Shown here: positions 56,627-64,000 of the stretch, piece after piece | Layout of the letters: each line of letters opens with the position of its first letter | Numbering within the stretch: position 1 is the first letter of the stretch | The notes under the pieces: model-generated | Databases searched by the model: none | Told to the model about the DNA's origin: nothing | The model's input: the letters and a program-made list of their open reading frames with translations, nothing else | Program-made: the position numbers and the translations under genes | Assembly: GCA_023474345.1 (NCBI GenBank) | Contig: JAMCXS010000031.1 | Location: forward strand, 46,164-110,163 | Direction: 5' to 3' | DNA length: 64,000 bases | DNA from: Acidobacteriota bacterium | Lineage (GTDB): Bacteria; Acidobacteriota; Terriglobia; UBA7540

Positions 56627-57321
56627 CGAAAACCTAGGGCCGGAAGAATGCTTACTTAAATATTTCAGCCTGGGCTGCTTTCACAGCCCAGGCTGAGCCC
56701 CGAGTGCCGTGGGGAGGGGGGGACGCTGGCCTCGGGTCACTTGCTGTTTCCCTCATCATCGTGGTGACTGCACATCGCCCATCTTCGGGGTGCGCAATCA
56801 CGGTTCCGTTCGCGCGCCCTGCACGCAAATCAGGGAAACAATGTCGTCGTCCCGGCTGCATTCGTAAGGCGCCGACCGGGTTTGCTGATCTCCATATGCC
56901 ACACGCTTCGCGACTTCGCGTCCAAATGCGTTCCTTGCTAGCACCAATCTTTCCAAACCCGAGGTCAAGGACCTACGATTTTCTAATCGGCTTTCGAGAA
57001 GATCGCCCTAAGCACCTTAATATCAGCGCGGCGCCAGCTAAAACCCGCCCGCTTGCTCGTATCCCTTCTCCGCACCAGAGGCTAACGGACACTCCATGAA
57101 TTCCATGGCGCCTCAGAATGCAAAGACATATGCATTGCCCTTGCACAGAGGGGTTCGCAGGTTAGATGCCAAACTCAATCTATTGGAAATCTAGCTATTT
57201 TCAAACCGGTATATATGTAAAATTTTCCAAGGGAGGGTAAGAATTGCACGCTTTCAGTAGTCCACCTAGCCAGAAAACACGGCAAGGCTAAGGCCCAGTT
57301 CAACCAAATCTACACTACCTG
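56627..57321. other. 695-base gene-free region
   Basis: Apart from the hairpin at 56665-56696 no gene or RNA is supported. It separates the plus-strand lipid operon from the convergent diphthine-ligase-like gene. A 131-codon open frame (56704-57099) has no ribosome site, no family motif and an unlikely composition. Confidence 0.5.
56665..56696 (+). terminator. 13-bp hairpin after the lipid operon
   Basis: TCAGCCTGGGCTG and its exact reverse complement form a 13-bp stem with a CTTTCA loop, 38 bases after the kinase stop. No T-run follows on the plus strand; on the minus strand an AT-rich stretch follows. Strong candidate end of the operon. Confidence 0.6.
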
Positions 57322-57990
57322 CTATTTGCCACACACGTCAGCAAACGTGAAACCGTCGCGATCCAGAACAACCCCTCGCTCAATATTAAGGGGGGTTCGG
57401 AACATAGGCCCAGCGTAGGCAAAGGTATGGAACTCACCATTTTCCCCGCAAGGGTCGATATCGGGAGGCAGGTCGGCCAGCAATTCCGCGTCGAATACCC
57501 GGCCCGCGAAAGTGGCATCCAGTTTCCGCGGATCAACGCAGGTCAGTACAGCCCGAAGCCCTGCACGCACCATTTCACTTGCAAGCTCGTGTGTATCAAT
57601 TCCCCAAAGTGGAAACAATGGCTGGATCCCCGAACCGGCCAACTTCTCTTCCCTGTATTTGCGGATATCCGCAAGAAACAAATCACCAAAAATCATGTGG
57701 GTTATACCGTCGTTACGAGCCCTCTGGATTGCTTGGGCCATGGCTTCCTCGTACACCGCGTTCGGGCACGGGCTTGGAATAGGTACCGTAACGAGGGGCA
57801 AGCCAACGCTTTCAGCCTGCGTCCGCAGTAGCGATTCGCGCACCGCATGCATCGCAACACGCTGATACTCGGAATTGACGGTGGTCAGCAGAGCTTGGAC
57901 ATCAAGCTCCCCTCGCTGGCGGACGACTTTGAGCGACCATGCGCTGTCTTTTCCGCTGCTCCAGGATAACCATGCCTTTGGGCGCGCCAT
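57322..57990 (-). CDS. Diphthine-ammonia-ligase-like ATP pyrophosphatase
   Basis: 222 aa. N-type ATP-PPase loop SWSSGKDSAWSL, then IFGDLFLADIRKYREEKL, PLWGIDTHELASEMV and GENGEFHTFAYAGPMF, the hallmarks of the Dph6/PF01902 family. In eukaryotes and archaea it amidates diphthine on EF-2; in bacteria without diphthamide its role is unknown, and it may amidate or thiolate another substrate. The active-site SGGKDS/SGKDS loop and Cys-Gly-Glu-Asn-Gly-Glu region are intact. Monocistronic. Confidence 0.87.
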   Translation of the reverse strand: MARPKAWLSWSSGKDSAWSLKVVRQRGELDVQALLTTVNSEYQRVAMHAVRESLLRTQAESVGLPLVTVPIPSPCPNAVYEEAMAQAIQRARNDGITHMIFGDLFLADIRKYREEKLAGSGIQPLFPLWGIDTHELASEMVRAGLRAVLTCVDPRKLDATFAGRVFDAELLADLPPDIDPCGENGEFHTFAYAGPMFRTPLNIERGVVLDRDGFTFADVCGK

Positions 57991-58248
57991 CGCGTAACCT
58001 CAACGATAGACGATAACCCGTGATTCACAGGATATGCAAGACCTATGCAGTTCCCTACCCGGTCGGAAGGCGCCTCATTTCACCGCTCCCCATGTAGCGA
58101 AATTGGAAGTTCCAACATCTTAAAGTATTGCGGAGCAACTTCGCCGTGCGCATCCCTGAAACCGTGATGGCATTTAATGGCATTGTTCAGCCTTCATGAA
58201 GTCGCCCTACGGCCGACGGGCCACGGGCAAGCGACGAAGAAGCACGAC

Positions 58249-58277
58249 TAGACAGGGGTCGAAAAGTTCAGTAGAAT
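58249..58277 (+). promoter_or_regulatory. Sigma-70-type promoter of the tetR-efflux operon
   Basis: TAGACA (58249-58254) and TAGAAT (58272-58277) each differ by one base from consensus and are exactly 17 bases apart. The transcript would start near 58284, inside the operator palindrome, ~30 bases before the TetR ATG. Confidence 0.7.
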
Positions 58278-58292
58278 GACTGATTGGTCATT
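58275..58292. promoter_or_regulatory. TetR-family operator
   Basis: AATGAC-TGATTG-GTCATT: a perfect 6+6 inverted repeat overlapping the -10 and the predicted start. This TGACNNNNNNGTCA design is the usual kind of TetR/AcrR operator, so the regulator probably represses its own operon. Confidence 0.75.
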
Positions 58293-58314
58293 TTATCGCC
58301 CTGAGAGGTCAACA

Positions 58315-58929
58315 ATGCCTGTTCTCGGTCGAAGCAAGAAAGAAGCCCTCACGGAGTTTCGCATGGCCGAACTGCTGGAAGCCGCCCGCAAGGTTTTTGC
58401 GGAAAAAGGGTTCCACGAGGCCACGGTCGATGAAATTGCCGATGCGGCCGGTGTCGCAAAGGGGACAGTTTACCTCTATTACCAATCAAAGCAAGCAATC
58501 TATTGGGCCGCACTCGAACGCGGTATTACCGCCTTGCTCGACGAAGTCAAAACCCGGGTGGGGGAGGAGGAAACGCTCGAAGACAAGGTTAGAGCTTTTA
58601 TCGCCATCAAGATCGCTTACTTCGAGAAGAATCGGGATTTTTTCGCGATTTATATTTCGGAATTCGGGAGCGCCTTCACACATCCTGCTCAGCTTCGTAA
58701 GCGTTTTGGAGACCTTTATCTCCAGCAGTCGCGCGTGATCGAAGCCGTGCTCCAGGAGGGCATCAAACGCAAGGTCATCCGGAGCATTCGCCCGGATATT
58801 GCAGCTTTGGCCATCAGCGACCTCACCCGCGGCATCATCACCCAGCGGCTGCTCGGGTGGTCAAAAGGGGATGTTGAATCCGACATCCGATTCGTTTTCG
58901 ATCTTGTTTGGAGAGGAATCGCAGCGTGA
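58315..58929 (+). CDS. TetR/AcrR-family transcriptional regulator
   Basis: 204 aa from the ATG at 58315, seven bases after GAGAGG. An in-frame ATG at 58276 lies inside the operator and upstream of that ribosome site, so it is rejected. Helix-turn-helix in residues ~15-60: LLEAARKVFAEKGFHEATVD, IADAAGVAKGTVYLYYQSK. The C-terminal ~140 residues form the ligand-binding domain. It overlaps the TolC-type gene (GTGA) and should repress the efflux operon until a drug or lipid ligand binds. Confidence 0.94.
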   Translation: MPVLGRSKKEALTEFRMAELLEAARKVFAEKGFHEATVDEIADAAGVAKGTVYLYYQSKQAIYWAALERGITALLDEVKTRVGEEETLEDKVRAFIAIKIAYFEKNRDFFAIYISEFGSAFTHPAQLRKRFGDLYLQQSRVIEAVLQEGIKRKVIRSIRPDIAALAISDLTRGIITQRLLGWSKGDVESDIRFVFDLVWRGIAA

Positions 58930-60404
58930 CAATCAGTGCACGGACTAAAACTTTTATACTTGCTTTACTTCTCTGCGGATGTACCTACGCGGCCGCTCAG
59001 ACCAGTCCGGCCATGAGCGGCTACACGCCCAGCCAGAGTGGCATGGAATCAGTCGCAACATCATCATCAGTAGTAGGGCAGGCAGGAGCAGAGCAAAATC
59101 CATTCCAAGGCAGCGTTCCGCGGGGGCCCGTGCAGCCGGGGATACTGCCCCTTTCCCTCACCGATGCAATCGAGCGCGGGTTGAGGTACAACCTGGGCTT
59201 ACTTTTAAGTGACCAGGCAACGCTCCAGGCGCGCGGGGCAAGGATCACCGCCCTCAGCCGCCTGCTGCCTAAAATTTCTGCCGGCAGTTCCGAGACCAGC
59301 GAGCAAATCAACCTGAAGGCTCTCGGCTTCCCAAACTTTCCCGGGATCCCGCCCATTATCGGCCCGTTCAGCGTGTTTGACGTGCGCGGATATTTCGATC
59401 AGCCCATCCTTAACCTGCAGGATCTTCACCAGGAAAGGGCCGAGTCCGACAACGCCAAAGCCGCTCATTACACCTATCAAAACGCGCGCGACCTTGTCGT
59501 GCTGGTGGCCGCCAATTTGTATCTCGAAGCTGTGTCGGGATCCAGCCGGGTTGAAGCTTCAAAGGCTGAAGTCAAGACAGCTCAGGCGATTTATGACCGC
59601 GCCGTCGACATGAAACAAGCAGGTATGGTGCCCGGGATCGACGTGCTGCGCAGCCAGGTGGAATTGCAGGCAGAAGAGCAGCGGCTGATTTATCTGGACA
59701 ATCAGTTTCAGACGGAGAAACTGACCTTGGCGCGGGCGATCGGTTTGCCCGTAGCGCAGAAGTTCGGCTTGACCAGCAAAGTCCCCTACACTCCGCTCCC
59801 CCGGATGACGCTCGATCAGGCGCTCGCCCGCGCTCTTGCGACGCGCGCTGACTATAAGAGCTTGCTTGCGCAAGTCCACGCTGCCGAATCGATCAAGAAA
59901 GCGGCGCGGAGCGAGGCATTGCCTTATTTGAATTTTCACGCTGACTACGGGGATATCGGACCCAGTCCCGGGAACTCGCACGGCACGTATACGGTGGAAG
60001 CTAATCTAAAAGTCCCGCTCTTCCAGGGAGGGAAAGTTCGCGGGGATGTCATGCAAGCTGATGCCTTGCTTCAGCAACGTGAATCGGAACTCAAAGACCT
60101 TCGCAACAAGATCGCCTATCAGGTCCGAACGGCCTTTCTGGACCTGAAATCGTCAGAAGATCAGGTCCGCGTCGCCAGGAGCACACAACTCCTGGCTCAC
60201 GAAACGCTGAGGGAAGCACGGGATCGATTTGCTGCCGGGGTCGTGAACAGCCTCGAGGTGGTGCAGGCGCAGCAGGCGGTCGCAACGGCTGACGAAAACT
60301 ACATTTCGAGCCTCTATGGGTACAACCTTGCCAAAGCATCGCTGGCCCGCGCCCTGGGTCTCGCAGAGGTGGCGTTCAAGGAAATGATGGGAGGAAATAG
60401 GTAA
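58926..60404 (+). CDS. TolC-family outer-membrane efflux channel
   Basis: 492 aa from a GTG at 58926 (GGAGAGG upstream), overlapping the TetR stop; a TTG at 58908 is the alternative. Signal peptide with AxA cleavage near TYAAAQ. The body has two TolC repeats of long helices (LTDAIERGLRYNLGLLLSDQ; RFAAGVVNSLEVVQAQQAVA). It forms the outer-membrane exit for the EmrA/EmrB pump encoded downstream. Confidence 0.93.
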   Translation: MTISARTKTFILALLLCGCTYAAAQTSPAMSGYTPSQSGMESVATSSSVVGQAGAEQNPFQGSVPRGPVQPGILPLSLTDAIERGLRYNLGLLLSDQATLQARGARITALSRLLPKISAGSSETSEQINLKALGFPNFPGIPPIIGPFSVFDVRGYFDQPILNLQDLHQERAESDNAKAAHYTYQNARDLVVLVAANLYLEAVSGSSRVEASKAEVKTAQAIYDRAVDMKQAGMVPGIDVLRSQVELQAEEQRLIYLDNQFQTEKLTLARAIGLPVAQKFGLTSKVPYTPLPRMTLDQALARALATRADYKSLLAQVHAAESIKKAARSEALPYLNFHADYGDIGPSPGNSHGTYTVEANLKVPLFQGGKVRGDVMQADALLQQRESELKDLRNKIAYQVRTAFLDLKSSEDQVRVARSTQLLAHETLREARDRFAAGVVNSLEVVQAQQAVATADENYISSLYGYNLAKASLARALGLAEVAFKEMMGGNR

Positions 60405-61654
60405 TGGCGGAGTCCACGAAAAATGTGGAATTGAACGGCGAAAACGAAGGGAGCGCGTCCGAGCCGGAGAGGCACCAATCGTTTTTCCAACTTCACCCCA
60501 AGGCCAAGTTGGTTTTGCTTATCGTAGGGCTGGTTCTGGTCATCGGCGGAGCGTACGTCTGGGGGTATTATGCCACGCACGAATCGACGGATGATGCACA
60601 GATTGACGGGAACCTTTATCCTATCAGTTCGCGCATCAACGGCCACGTGATCGAAGTCACGGTCGAAAACAATGATTTCGTAAAGAAAGGCACAGTTCTG
60701 GTTCGCATCGACCCGACCGACTATAAAGTCGCGCTGGAGCGCGCCGAGGCCGACTACGCGGCAGCGCTTGCGCGCGCCCAGGCTTCAAAGGTTGGTGTGC
60801 CGATCACTTCAGTTCATTCCGCGACCGGCATCTCTGCAGCCCAGGCCCAAGTCCTACAAGCTCAGGCAGCCATTCTTGCCACAGAAAAGCAGTACCTGGC
60901 GGCCAAAGCCAGGATCGACCAGACGCAGGCCGATTACATTAGGGCAAAATCGGACTTGGCACGGTACGCGACACTCATCAAGAAGGACGAAGTCTCCCAG
61001 CAGCAGTACGTCCATGCGCTACAAACAGCCCAAGCTGATGCTGCGGCCGTGGCTGCAGCGCAGTCAGTTGCCTCGGCTGCTGAACAGGAGGTTTCACAAG
61101 CGCGCGCCCGTTTGGCACAGGCTCAGGCTAACCTTCGAGCATCGCGGACTGGGCCCCAACGCGTCAGGGTCAGCCGTGCGGAGGCGGACGCAGCCCAAGC
61201 AGCCGTTCAGATGGCCAAGGCCGACCTGGACCAGGCACAACTGAATGTGAACTATACCACCATTCGCGCGCCGGTCGGCGGTATTGTAGGCAAGAAATCC
61301 GTCGAGGTGGGTGAGAACGTCGAGGTGGGCCAGGCATTAATGGCCGTTGTGCCTGTCGAGGGCCTGTGGGTAACCGCTAATTTCAAGGAGACCGAATTGA
61401 AAGACATGCGGCCGGGCGATCCCGCAACGATCCATGTGGATGCCTATGACCGCGACTATAAGGGTCACGTGCTGGACATTGCCGGAGCCACCGGCGAGCG
61501 GTTCAGCTTGCTGCCACCCGAAAACGCAACGGGCAACTACGTCAAGGTGGTACAGCGCATTCCCGTGAGAATAGACTTCGATCCGGGCCAGGATCCCAAT
61601 CACCTCTTGCGCGAGGGAATGTCCGTCGAACCCACAGTCGTCACAAAAAAATAG
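60404..61654 (+). CDS. EmrA-like HlyD-family adaptor
   Basis: 416 aa; ATG overlaps the TolC stop by one base. Cytoplasmic N-terminus of ~35 residues, one helix (LVLLIVGLVLVIGGAYVWGYY), then barrel-sandwich (TDDAQIDGNLYPISSRINGH, VENNDFVKKGTVLVRIDP), Ala/Gln-rich coiled-coil hairpin, and YTTIRAPVGGIVGKKSVEVGENV. Links the EmrB pump to TolC for export of hydrophobic compounds. Confidence 0.94.
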   Translation: MAESTKNVELNGENEGSASEPERHQSFFQLHPKAKLVLLIVGLVLVIGGAYVWGYYATHESTDDAQIDGNLYPISSRINGHVIEVTVENNDFVKKGTVLVRIDPTDYKVALERAEADYAAALARAQASKVGVPITSVHSATGISAAQAQVLQAQAAILATEKQYLAAKARIDQTQADYIRAKSDLARYATLIKKDEVSQQQYVHALQTAQADAAAVAAAQSVASAAEQEVSQARARLAQAQANLRASRTGPQRVRVSRAEADAAQAAVQMAKADLDQAQLNVNYTTIRAPVGGIVGKKSVEVGENVEVGQALMAVVPVEGLWVTANFKETELKDMRPGDPATIHVDAYDRDYKGHVLDIAGATGERFSLLPPENATGNYVKVVQRIPVRIDFDPGQDPNHLLREGMSVEPTVVTKK

Positions 61655-61664
61655 CGAGACGGGT

Positions 61665-62288
61665 ATGTTCAACGTCATTACAGTCAGCCGCGAATACGGT
61701 AGCGGCGGGGGAATAATTGCTGAAATGCTGGCCAAGAACCTTGGTTGGAAACTGGTGGACAAGTCTCTGGTCGACGAAGTCGCCAGGCGGGCACAAATCG
61801 CTCCCGAAGTTGCCGCTCGTTTCGACAGCTGCGTCGATCCGTGGTTCCATCGCCTCGTTAAGGCTCTGTGGCGGGGCGGTTATGAGGGAGTGGCCACTGC
61901 GATTAATACCGATATCATCGACTCCGAAACCGTCGCAGGGTTTGGAGGAGAGGTAATCCGAGAAGCAGCGTCTCTCGGGCAGTGCGTGATTGTCGGCCGG
62001 GGCAGCCAATGCCTCCTTCGTAAGCGCGGGGACACTTTTCACGTTTCCATCTTTGGGCCGCGCCATGCAAAAATTCAACGACTGCGCGAGCGTCTGGCCC
62101 CCGGAACAGATGTCGAGCGGGTTATGGATCAAATGGACCGGCAGCGCGCCGCGTACATCAATCGTTTATTCGGCGAAGATTGGAGAGATCGCCGCCTTTA
62201 TCACATTGTGATTTCTTCCGGCCTCGGACTGGAAAAAGTAGCGGACACCATCCTGTGCGCCGCGCGGCTCACACCTCACACTCCCTGA
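61665..62288 (+). CDS. Cytidylate-kinase-like protein (PF13189 type)
   Basis: 207 aa. N-terminal SREYGSGGGIIAEMLAKNLG is the degenerate P-loop of the cytidylate-kinase-like family (no P-loop Lys), with VDKSLVDEVARR and a conserved IVGRGSQCLLRKRGD middle motif; C-terminal LYHIVISSGLGLEKVAD. Such proteins are thought to bind nucleotides, but no reaction is established. Its position between the EmrA and EmrB genes, 10 and 2 bases from its neighbours, is unusual. Confidence 0.85.
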   Translation: MFNVITVSREYGSGGGIIAEMLAKNLGWKLVDKSLVDEVARRAQIAPEVAARFDSCVDPWFHRLVKALWRGGYEGVATAINTDIIDSETVAGFGGEVIREAASLGQCVIVGRGSQCLLRKRGDTFHVSIFGPRHAKIQRLRERLAPGTDVERVMDQMDRQRAAYINRLFGEDWRDRRLYHIVISSGLGLEKVADTILCAARLTPHTP

Positions 62289-62290
62289 GC

Positions 62291-63850
62291 ATGGCACGAG
62301 AACCCGAACAAGAGAAAATCAATCCCTGGATCATCGCCGTTGCGGTGATGCTGAGCACATTTATGGAAGTGCTCGACACCACGGTGGTAAACGTATCACT
62401 GCCTTATATTGCGGGAAGCATGTCGGCATCAGTGGACGAGGCCACCTGGACGTTAACCTCTTACCTGGTGGCGAATGCCATCATCCTTCCAATCACCGGC
62501 TGGCTTTCCAACTATTTCGGCCGCAAGCGCATGCTGATGCTCTCCGTGACAGGATTTACGACCGCATCGTTTTTGTGCGGGCTGGCTCCCAACTTGCCGA
62601 TCTTGATTTTGTTCAGGGTAATCCAAGGAGCTTGCGGTGGTGGGCTCCAGCCCATTTCTCAGGCTGTCTTGCTGGAGTCCTTTCCTCCCGAAGACCGCGG
62701 CAAGGCCATGGCCTTCTGGGGGCTCGGAATTGTCATGGCGCCCATGCTCGGCCCGGTACTGGGGGGCTGGCTTACCGACAGCTATAGTTGGCGCTGGGTG
62801 TTCTATGTCAACATTCCGATCGGGATTCTTGCGCTCATCATGACCCAGCTCTTTGTTTTTGATCCTAAATACATTCGACGCGCAAGCAGCCGCATCGATT
62901 ATTGGGGCATAGGAATGCTGGCGGTGGGAGTGGGAACCTTGCAGATCGTGCTGGACAAGGGCCAGGAAAAAGACTGGTTCTCCTCGGGCTTCATTACAAG
63001 GCTGGCCGTCATCTCAGCCGTCGCGCTGATCGCCTTCGTCATTTATGAGCTTGTGGTAGCGCATCCCGTGGTCGACCTGCGCGCCTTCAAGGAACGGACT
63101 TACAGCTCAGGCGTTTTTCTCATGACCGTCCTCGGCTTTGTTCTTTATGGAAGCCTGGTGATTTTGCCGATCTTCCTTCAGACCATTCTGGGGTACCCCG
63201 CGCTCCAGGCCGGGGTCGCCATGGCCCCGAGGGGGCTTGGGTCTTTCATTGCCATGCCCTTTGTGGGCATGATTATGTCCCGGTTTGATGCACGGAAGCT
63301 TCTGGTGATCGGCGTACTGGGCTGTTCCGCCTCGCTGGTGATGCTGGGCACGCTAAATTTAAACGTCGGCTATTGGCAGATTTTCTGGGCTCAGTTTGTA
63401 CAGGGGTTATCGATGGGGTTCCTGTTTGTCCCCCTCACGACGGTCACGATGGATCCTATCCCGAATGAAAAGATGGGTAACGCCACCAGCATTTTCAATC
63501 TTATGCGGAACATCGGCGGAAGTATGGGAATCGCTATGGCAACTACCATCGTCGCCCGAAGCGAGCAATCCTACACCAATTTTCTGGGACGCCATGTCAC
63601 TCCTTACAGCCTGCAAACCCAAATAATGCTTCAGAACCTTCGCAATTTCTTCATGAATTCCGGTTCTGACGCGGCCACCGCAACTCGCCGCGCCTATGCA
63701 GCCCTATTTGGCATGGTTGAGCAGCAGGCAGCGATGCTATCGTTTAATCACGCTTACTTGTTTCTAGCCATCCTGTTCGTCATTGTTATGCCGGCCATTT
63801 TTTTCATGAGAAAACCCAGAAGCCGTGGCAGTGGAATGCCGGCCCACTAG
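62291..63850 (+). CDS. DHA2-family multidrug MFS transporter, EmrB-like
   Basis: 519 aa from the ATG at 62291, two bases after the kinase-like stop; in-frame upstream sequence lies inside that gene. Fourteen membrane segments. DHA2 markers: FMEVLDTTVVNVSLPYIAGS in the first helix, WLSNYFGRKRMLML (motif A) and WGLGIVMAPMLGPVLGGWLTD (antiporter motif C). Proton-driven export of hydrophobic drugs or lipids with the adaptor and TolC-type channel encoded upstream. Confidence 0.94.
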   Translation: MAREPEQEKINPWIIAVAVMLSTFMEVLDTTVVNVSLPYIAGSMSASVDEATWTLTSYLVANAIILPITGWLSNYFGRKRMLMLSVTGFTTASFLCGLAPNLPILILFRVIQGACGGGLQPISQAVLLESFPPEDRGKAMAFWGLGIVMAPMLGPVLGGWLTDSYSWRWVFYVNIPIGILALIMTQLFVFDPKYIRRASSRIDYWGIGMLAVGVGTLQIVLDKGQEKDWFSSGFITRLAVISAVALIAFVIYELVVAHPVVDLRAFKERTYSSGVFLMTVLGFVLYGSLVILPIFLQTILGYPALQAGVAMAPRGLGSFIAMPFVGMIMSRFDARKLLVIGVLGCSASLVMLGTLNLNVGYWQIFWAQFVQGLSMGFLFVPLTTVTMDPIPNEKMGNATSIFNLMRNIGGSMGIAMATTIVARSEQSYTNFLGRHVTPYSLQTQIMLQNLRNFFMNSGSDAATATRRAYAALFGMVEQQAAMLSFNHAYLFLAILFVIVMPAIFFMRKPRSRGSGMPAH

Positions 63851-63905
63851 TGATATGTCCATCATATAACCAGACATCCGTTCTGGTCTTGGTTACACTG
63901 AGGTC

Positions 63906-64000
63906 ATGCCGAATTCGACTCGCACTTTGAACCTTTCTACCGATCAACAACAGCAGCTTCAACAGTGGCTGGCCGCCCACGGAACGCCTCAGCAAGTCGC
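63906..64000 (+). mobile_element. IS630-like transposase, N-terminus (partial)
   Basis: The last 95 bases open with ATG and encode a start rich in Gln (LNLSTDQQQQLQQWLAAHG, then TPQQVA), the style of the N-terminal helix-turn-helix of IS630-family transposases. The gene runs off the window, so completeness and terminal inverted repeats cannot be seen. A hypothetical protein is possible. Confidence 0.5.

Larger units (their letters stand above)
57991..58314. other. 324-base divergent intergenic region
   Basis: Lies between the minus-strand ATP-PPase gene and the plus-strand TetR gene. Its right end holds the efflux-operon promoter and operator (58249-58292). The rest shows no gene or RNA. Confidence 0.5.

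Noticed and set aside
56704..57099. 131-codon open frame
   Set aside because: No ribosome site, no motif, odd composition; lies in a gap between convergent genes.

Overview
The window reads as a chromosomal stretch of a Gram-negative, saprophytic heterotroph. The gene mix suggests Acidobacteriota: GH106, GH38 and DUF4091 glycosidases, sulfatase-like proteins, MacA/MacB-type exporters with separate FtsX permeases, and a fatty-acyl reductase/ACP-ligase/LarA-like lipid operon. That assignment is inference from gene content. No rRNA or tRNA gene was seen. Outer-membrane systems (TolC-type channel, EmrA/MacA-type adaptors, lipobox and Tat-like signal peptides) support a two-membrane cell.

Layout, left to right. 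1-1670: end of a histidine kinase overlapping an NtrC-type sigma-54 activator, then a secreted protein of unknown role (1712). 2508-6542: CPBP membrane protease, a doubtful small ORF and uvrA, all on the minus strand. 6817-14561: co-directional FHS sugar permease, sulfatase-like protein and GH106 enzyme, probably one deoxy-sugar polysaccharide module. 15289-20212: four-gene tripartite ABC export operon. 20277-25992: mtnA, a D,D-carboxypeptidase with a SPOR tail, msrB, and purD-purE. 26189-29781: secreted GH38 alpha-mannosidase and a Tat-like SGNH hydrolase. 30060-33288: mnmG and an M19 dipeptidase. 33465-34016: decayed phosphoesterase. 34029-38709: NarX/NarL-type two-component pair, then amt and a P-II protein. 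39146-43724: a six-hairpin glycosidase and a DUF4091 lipoprotein flanking a gene-free interval rich in palindromes and direct repeats. 43917-46789: ThiF-like adenylyltransferase and two envelope proteins of unknown role.

47137-56626 is the most interesting block: seven co-directional, mostly overlapping genes encoding a fatty-acyl reductase, an ACP-acyl-AMP-ligase-acyltransferase fusion, PlsY, a HAD-IB phosphatase, a LarA/DUF2088 protein, an NAD-dependent epimerase/3-beta-HSD-like enzyme and a diacylglycerol-kinase-type lipid kinase. A perfect hairpin follows. Together they suggest a dedicated pathway for an atypical glycerolipid, perhaps ether-linked. The acyltransferase domain has lost its catalytic His, and the LarA-like protein keeps the cofactor Lys but lacks one catalytic His.

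57322-64000: a diphthine-ammonia-ligase-like ATPase; then a TetR-controlled EmrAB-TolC-type efflux operon whose promoter and palindromic operator are both readable, with a cytidylate-kinase-like gene between the adaptor and the pump; and the first codons of an IS630-like transposase at the right edge.
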